NCBI GenBank assembly: GCA_036272915.1
Contig: DATAXV010000242.1
Span: 1 to 17,741 of the forward strand
DNA: 17,741 nucleotides
Direction: 5' to 3'
Source: DATAXV01 sp036272915
GTDB taxonomy: Bacteria > Chloroflexota > Dormibacteria > Dormibacterales > Dormibacteraceae
A program made the translations under genes and the position numbers. The notes under the pieces were generated by a model. That model saw only the letters and a list, made by a program, of their open reading frames with translations, was not told the DNA's origin and searched no databases. Positions 14,100 through 17,741 of this stretch are shown one piece after another. The first letter of the stretch is position 1. Every line of letters starts with the position of its first letter.

Positions 14100-15694
14100 T
14101 CAGCGCGTTCTTCGCGCTAACCGATCTGGGGATCCTGGGTCCCCGTGGCCGAGTTTGATGGTGTGCCGGGGAGGCGCGCCCTCCGGCGGGAATGTGAATT
14201 GCGCCGCAGCGGCAACGAGCGCTGAATCGTCGGCCTGATAAGCGGCCAGGCGTTCCCGCCGGTCGGGGCTCCAGCCGCCCGTCGTGTCGGCAAGGCCGAC
14301 CAGCACGGCCAGCCCCAGCCGTCTCAGCTGGGGCTGGCCGGAGGCCGCCAGATCGCGCTCCAGCATCGCCATATCGTCGTGGGCCGTCCTCTGACCGACC
14401 GCCGTGGCACGGCTCAGCATTCGCACCGCGCTGGCGAGCAGGTCGCCGTCGAGCCGTCCGTCCGCCGACCACCGCCCCAGGCGGTCGCTCAGCTCCGACC
14501 AGGAGAGTATGCGAACGGCCAGATCCAGGGCGAGCGAGGCCGCCAGCGGATCGCGATCCAGCTCCGTCAGCACCGCTCGCGCCACAGTCAGCAGGCGGCC
14601 GCGGGCGCGGGGCACCGCCTCGACGAGCGTGGATATCGCGGCGCTGACGGGCGGCGCTCGGGCAGGATCCGGCCGACGGCACCGGCGACCCGCGCGGCGT
14701 CGCCCTCGCGGGCCAGCCTCCACACCGCCGCGCCGACGGCCCTGCGCTCGTCCGGTATCGGCGATGACAGCAGGGGCAGGAGTGCGCCGAGCAGCGTGCC
14801 GTCCGGGCGTCTCCGGCGACAGTGGCGGAACCGCGCGACGATCTGGGAGCGAGCGCCGGGGAGGCGAAAAGGCAAGACGCGCGAGGCGCTCCCCGTCCAG
14901 GCGATCGATGCCGGCTCCGAAGTCGAGGTGGACGTCGTCGGCGGCGGCGAGCACCAGGTCCGCCACCTCGGCCGCGTGCTCTGGAAGGAGGACCTGCAGA
15001 TTGGAGGCTGGCCAGCGGCTCGGTGGCCGCCAGCGCCCGCTGCAGGGCGAGCGCCTGCCCCGGGCCGCGCCTGCTCAGGGCTCCGGTGGCGGCATTGACC
15101 AGCCAGACGAGCCGCGCGTCGGGCTGCCCCTCCTGCTCCACCCGTCGCAGGAGCGCCCGGGCGGCGGGCTCAGGATGCGAGGCGGCCAGCCGCTTCCCTC
15201 CTCGTCCGAGCCGTCCTCGAACAGGTCGAGTCGGTCGGCGACGACCGCGCCGCTGGCGAAGGGCAGCAGTTCGCGCAGGCCTCTCGGGCTCCCCATGCCC
15301 CGAGCGATCAAACGGTCGATGACACCGTGCCGGCGGCGGCGCGCGAGCCTTACGGCAAGACGCCTCCGCCGCCGAGGAGGCAGGAAATCGAGCACGGAGA
15401 GCGCCTGGTCGTCGTCGCAGAGCAGTGCGACGGCACGGATCGCGAGGCCGCGGACACACCGCGACGGATCGGTCCCCCCGCGCGCCCCACGCAGGCTCCG
15501 TCGCGGCTGCCGTGGCAGGCCATAAGAGCGAGGCGCCGCTCGTAGAACGTCCCCCGGGCAAGCTCATCGAGAAGAGCCACGAGAGCGGGGGCGGAGACCG
15601 ACCGGCGACCGAGGCGGATCAGATGCCGGATCCGCTCCCCGTCGGCCATCGGCTCGAGCTGGGCTAGGAGCCTCTGGTGGCCATTCGTGGGCAA
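14100..15694 (-). pseudogene. Decayed HEAT-repeat-like gene with about five frameshifts
   Basis: A minus-strand gene read from TTG 15694 as MPTNGHQRLLAQLEPMADGE..., which cannot be followed in one frame. Coding text moves between frames at about 15480 (in a run of six C/G), about 15200, about 15000, about 14860 and about 14650. Pieces in order include VRGLAIRAVALLCDDDQALS, LAASHPEPAARALLRRVEQE, HAAEVADLVLAAADDVHLDF, LLGALLPLLSSPIPDERRAV and LDLAVRILSWSELSDRLGRW, ending AAQFTFPPEG plus a 25-residue tail. These are amphipathic helical repeats of HEAT type, resembling large actinobacterial HEAT-repeat proteins of unknown role, which as I recall are longer (about 1000 residues). At about 530 codons it is probably internally deleted as well. 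No single long frame over this region is the real product. Confidence 0.7.
14102..14118. terminator. Hairpin between the convergent permease gene and HEAT-like pseudogene
   Basis: AGCGCG-TTCTT-CGCGCT is a perfect 6-bp stem with a 5-nt loop in the convergent region, 116 nt after the permease stop and on the stop codon of the pseudogene frame. A second short hairpin GGGGA-N7-TCCCC follows at 14128-14144. There is no T tract. A bidirectional terminator is plausible. Confidence 0.35.
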
Positions 15695-15703
15695 GGTCCC
15701 GCG

Positions 15704-15732
15704 AGTATATCGGTGCCCCTTCCCGCCGTCAC
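15704..15732 (-). promoter_or_regulatory. Promoter-like sequence of the HEAT-like pseudogene
   Basis: On the minus strand GTGACG (-35, 15732-15727), 17 nt, then TATACT (-10, 15709-15704). The TTG start lies 9 nt downstream, so the leader would be only a few nt. The -10 context GATATACTCG is identical to that of vapB. The -35 overlaps the end of the upstream small membrane protein gene. Confidence 0.4.
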
Positions 15733-16109
15733 CCGGTGCGGTTTGGCAGCAGCAGCGCCAGACCGACGGCGATCAGCAGCGCACCGCCAGCCAGGTTGAG
15801 CGGCGCGGTCTCGGAGGAGGGCGGGACTCGCCGCCGCCTCACCAGCGGGACCAGGTGGCCGACCAGAGCTCCGGCCACGGCCGGCGTCCCGTTGACCACC
15901 ATGAGCGCTCCCCTGGCCCGTTTCGGCAGCAGCAGCGTGAACGGCATCACAGCCAACCCGACCAGCGCCACGATCCGGAACCGTCTCCGTACCGGCTCGA
16001 CCGCGAGACTCTGGATCTGATGGGCGGCGATGGCGCCCAGGCCCAGAGCCAGCCAACGGGGATCTTGCGGACTCTGGCCGTCGCGGACCATGGAAGGGAC
16101 CGTGGTCAT
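15729..16109 (-). CDS. Small membrane protein, unknown function
   Basis: Not recognised. It has 126 residues, starting at ATG 16109, which overlaps the stop of the reductase gene by 4 nt (ATGA), so it is translated from the same mRNA. After a polar N-terminus there is a moderately hydrophobic helix (about 19-38), then three predicted membrane segments: about 46-62, 68-90 and 104-122. Arg clusters (RRRFR before the first; KRAR and RRRR between or after) suggest topology by the positive-inside rule. The tight coupling with a reductase may mean a shared substrate or just operon packing. It is not an SMR transporter by motif. Confidence 0.75.
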   Translation of the reverse strand: MTTVPSMVRDGQSPQDPRWLALGLGAIAAHQIQSLAVEPVRRRFRIVALVGLAVMPFTLLLPKRARGALMVVNGTPAVAGALVGHLVPLVRRRRVPPSSETAPLNLAGGALLIAVGLALLLPNRTG

Positions 16110-17113
16110 CCTGCCGCCTCGTCGCTCAGCCGGACCAGAACGCCGCCGGCGAAACTGCCGCCGCGAAGGTCGATGAGTGCTCGGGGGGCCGCGGCCAGGC
16201 CGCTGACGGTGGCGTGGGGAAAGACGACGCTCCCCTCCCGCAGCCATGCGGCGAACCGCGCATCCCAGTCCTCCCCCGGCCGGGTCATGAACGCGCGCAG
16301 CACCAGTTCCTTCGACCCGGCCGCGATCAGGTCGAGACGCGGACGCCCACCGTCGCCTCCGCCGATCTGACCGGCCAGCGCGCCGCAGAGGGCGAAGCGG
16401 GCGCCGCGAGCGGCCACCTCGACGGCGGCCTCGAACTGCTCGCCGCCGACGTTGTCGAAGAAGACGTCGATGCCAGCCGGGGCGAGCTGGCGGAGCCGGT
16501 CGACGATGGGGCCGTCGTGATGGTCGAGAGCGGCATCGTAGCCGAGCTCGTCGAGCAGGAAGTGGATCTTGGCCGGAGATCCGGCGCTCCCTATCACCCT
16601 GCCCGCGCCCAGGCGCCTGGCGATCTGCCCAGCCAGGGATCCGACGCCGCCGGCGGCGCCGGAGACGAAGACCGTGTCCTCCGGCCGGACGCCGGCGATC
16701 TCGGCCATTCCCCGCCAGGCGGTTGGTCCCTGAGAGAGGTGGTACTCAGGTCCGGGGAGGAGGCGCCGGTCCACTCTCGTGAACTCGGTGTCCTCGCCGA
16801 GCGCGTATTCTCGCCAGCCGCGGCGGTGGCGGACCAGGTCGCCGGGCGAGAATCGGAAGCTCCGCGACCGGAGCACGGTGCCCACGGCCGCGCCCCAGAG
16901 CGCCTCGCCGAGCCGATACCGCGGCATCGGGAGCTCGGCCCCGATTCCCATCAGGTTTCCCATCACCGCGCTCAGTGCCATCCAGTCGTTGCGGACCAGC
17001 AGCTCGCCCTCGCCGGGCTGGGGGACCTCGACCTCGACGATCTCGAAGCAATCCGGAGTGAGGTCCGGATCGGGCCGCGCCGCGACCCGCACCTCCAGCC
17101 CACGTCGGTTCAT
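16106..17113 (-). CDS. NADP-dependent medium-chain oxidoreductase (prostaglandin/alkenal reductase-like)
   Basis: A soluble zinc-independent MDR enzyme of 335 residues, probably reducing the C=C bond of alpha,beta-unsaturated carbonyls with NADPH. The N-terminal half matches the family opening (NRRGLEVRVAARPD... F-IVEVEVPQPGEGELLVRN). The Rossmann domain has AAGGVGSLAG (about 153-162), and the family-typical FDNVGGEQFEAAV begins near 219. I chose ATG 17113 rather than ATG 17137: it has GAGGT 7 nt upstream and begins where relatives begin, while the upstream ATG lies inside the operator repeat. It is co-transcribed with the small membrane protein and divergent from a TetR gene, a common arrangement for inducible detoxification. 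Confidence 0.9.
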   Translation of the reverse strand: MNRRGLEVRVAARPDPDLTPDCFEIVEVEVPQPGEGELLVRNDWMALSAVMGNLMGIGAELPMPRYRLGEALWGAAVGTVLRSRSFRFSPGDLVRHRRGWREYALGEDTEFTRVDRRLLPGPEYHLSQGPTAWRGMAEIAGVRPEDTVFVSGAAGGVGSLAGQIARRLGAGRVIGSAGSPAKIHFLLDELGYDAALDHHDGPIVDRLRQLAPAGIDVFFDNVGGEQFEAAVEVAARGARFALCGALAGQIGGGDGGRPRLDLIAAGSKELVLRAFMTRPGEDWDARFAAWLREGSVVFPHATVSGLAAAPRALIDLRGGSFAGGVLVRLSDEAAG

Positions 17114-17124
17114 GTCGTGCACCT

Positions 17125-17152
17125 CAATAAGAGACATTGGTGATTCTTATTG
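17125..17152. promoter_or_regulatory. Inverted-repeat operator between the reductase and tetR genes
   Basis: Perfect 8-bp arms CAATAAGA (17125-17132) and TCTTATTG (17145-17152) with a 12-nt spacer, an AT-rich island in GC-rich DNA. It lies at the expected transcription start of the reductase gene and overlaps the -35 of the divergent tetR promoter, so one bound TetR dimer could repress both. Binding by the adjacent TetR is inferred. Confidence 0.75.
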
Positions 17153-17179
17153 GCGAACGATACCGAGGTCGAATAGGAT
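17150..17179 (+). promoter_or_regulatory. Promoter of the right-hand tetR gene
   Basis: TTGGCG (-35, 17150-17155), 18 nt, TAGGAT (-10, 17174-17179). The GTG start lies 6 nt after the -10 with no Shine-Dalgarno, which predicts a leaderless transcript. The -35 touches the right arm of the operator. Confidence 0.55.
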
Positions 17180-17185
17180 GCGCAA
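17157..17185 (-). promoter_or_regulatory. Promoter of the reductase operon
   Basis: On the minus strand TTGCGC (-35, 17185-17180), 17 nt, TATCGT (-10, 17162-17157). Predicted start is near 17150, within the operator. It overlaps the divergent tetR promoter almost completely, so the two are likely to be controlled together. Confidence 0.55.
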
Positions 17186-17741
17186 GTGTCTCCTAAGGCG
17201 GCCGACCACGAGCCCCTTCACCGCCGGCGCGGAGAGCAGCTGGTGTCGGCGATCCACCGTGCCGTCCTCGAGGAGCTGGCCGAGGTCGGCTTCGGAGGAC
17301 TGACCATGCAGGGAGTGGCGCGGCGGGCTGGGACCGGCCGCGCGCCGCTCTACCGGCGCTGGAGCTCGACCGAGGAGCTGGCCGTCGAGGCTCTGACCAG
17401 CTCGCTGCCCCCGGTCGAGCCCGCCCCGGACACCGGCGACGTCCGCGAGGACCTGCTGATCCTGCTGCGCCGGCGGAGGGATGCCATCGCCGGCGCGCTG
17501 GGCCCGGCCATGATTGCCGTCATCGCCGAGAGGCGGCGCCATCCCCGACTCCTCGCCGCCGTCCGTGAGCGCCTGCTCGAGACGCCCTCACCGACCGAGC
17601 AGGTGCTGCGACGTGCGGCGGCGCGCGGCGAGATTGCGGCGGACGCGATCACGCCGGAGGTCTGTCAGGCGGCGGGGGCGCTGCTCGTCGTTCGCTCGCT
17701 GATGGAGGGGTCGGTGCCGCAGGACGCGGAGCTTGCGGCCA
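17186..17741 (+). CDS. TetR-family regulator (partial, runs off the right edge)
   Basis: 185 complete codons are visible with no stop. Starting at GTG 17186 it reads MSPKAADHEPLHRRRGEQLV..., with a typical TetR helix-turn-helix at about 38-60 (GLTMQGVARRAGTGRAPLYRRWS), then a helical ligand-binding domain containing RRHPRLLAAVRERLLE. Most TetR proteins are about 190-210 residues, so only a few residues are likely missing. It is divergent from the reductase operon with a shared operator, so it probably represses that operon and itself and is released by the enzyme's substrate or a related electrophile. Confidence 0.9.
   Translation, partial: MSPKAADHEPLHRRRGEQLVSAIHRAVLEELAEVGFGGLTMQGVARRAGTGRAPLYRRWSSTEELAVEALTSSLPPVEPAPDTGDVREDLLILLRRRRDAIAGALGPAMIAVIAERRRHPRLLAAVRERLLETPSPTEQVLRRAAARGEIAADAITPEVCQAAGALLVVRSLMEGSVPQDAELAA

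Noticed and set aside
13895..14158. A small plus-strand gene after the permease
   Set aside because: It starts inside the permease gene in another frame, has no Shine-Dalgarno and no recognised family.
14074..15567. A single 497-codon minus-strand protein
   Set aside because: Only a part in the middle carries sensible helical-repeat text; the rest is out-of-frame reading of the broken HEAT-like gene.

Overview
The window is about 17.7 kb of GC-rich (roughly 70% G+C by eye), densely coded DNA with many GTG/TTG starts and 4-nt start/stop overlaps. Lon, the TetR/GntR regulators, the P450 and the small ABC module look like those of Actinomycetota. The CCA-adding enzyme is instead of the type I associate with Bacteroidota and Chloroflexota, so a less-studied high-GC lineage near Actinomycetota and Chloroflexota is possible. 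Taxonomy is inference only. I see no rRNA, tRNA, CRISPR array, IS element or phage gene.

Left part (1-6897), mostly housekeeping: the 5' end of a minus-strand gene with a Pro/Gln/Gly-rich nonapeptide repeat; cca and a ROK-family sugar kinase (minus strand, 10 nt apart); divergently lon followed by a compact PP2C-type phosphatase; then, convergent, a phosphofructokinase with PPi-type active-site residues.

Centre (6953-11286), accessory: an autoregulated TetR - cytochrome P450 - (SRPBCC domain fused to a P-loop kinase) cassette. It is followed by a small patchwork made of the C-terminal relic of a vapC toxin gene, an intact vapBC pair with its own promoter/operator, and an internally deleted second copy of the same kinase. 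Comparing the two kinase copies suggests how the fusion arose: the linker of the fused gene keeps a Shine-Dalgarno sequence at the expected distance from a lost start codon.

Right part (11287-17741): a YtrA-type GntR regulator with an ABC ATPase and a six-helix permease in one tightly overlapped operon. Facing it is a minus-strand HEAT-like gene broken by about five frameshifts. Further right are a small membrane protein co-transcribed with an NADP-dependent medium-chain reductase, and a divergent TetR gene that runs off the window, with an inverted-repeat operator between the overlapping divergent promoters.

A recurring feature is that three genes (two tetR, vapB) have a -10 hexamer only 6-7 nt before a GTG start and no Shine-Dalgarno, which is the layout of leaderless transcripts. 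The candidate novel system is the TetR-P450-SRPBCC::kinase cassette, which could oxidise a hydrophobic ligand and then phosphorylate it. That role is inferred from domains, not demonstrated.
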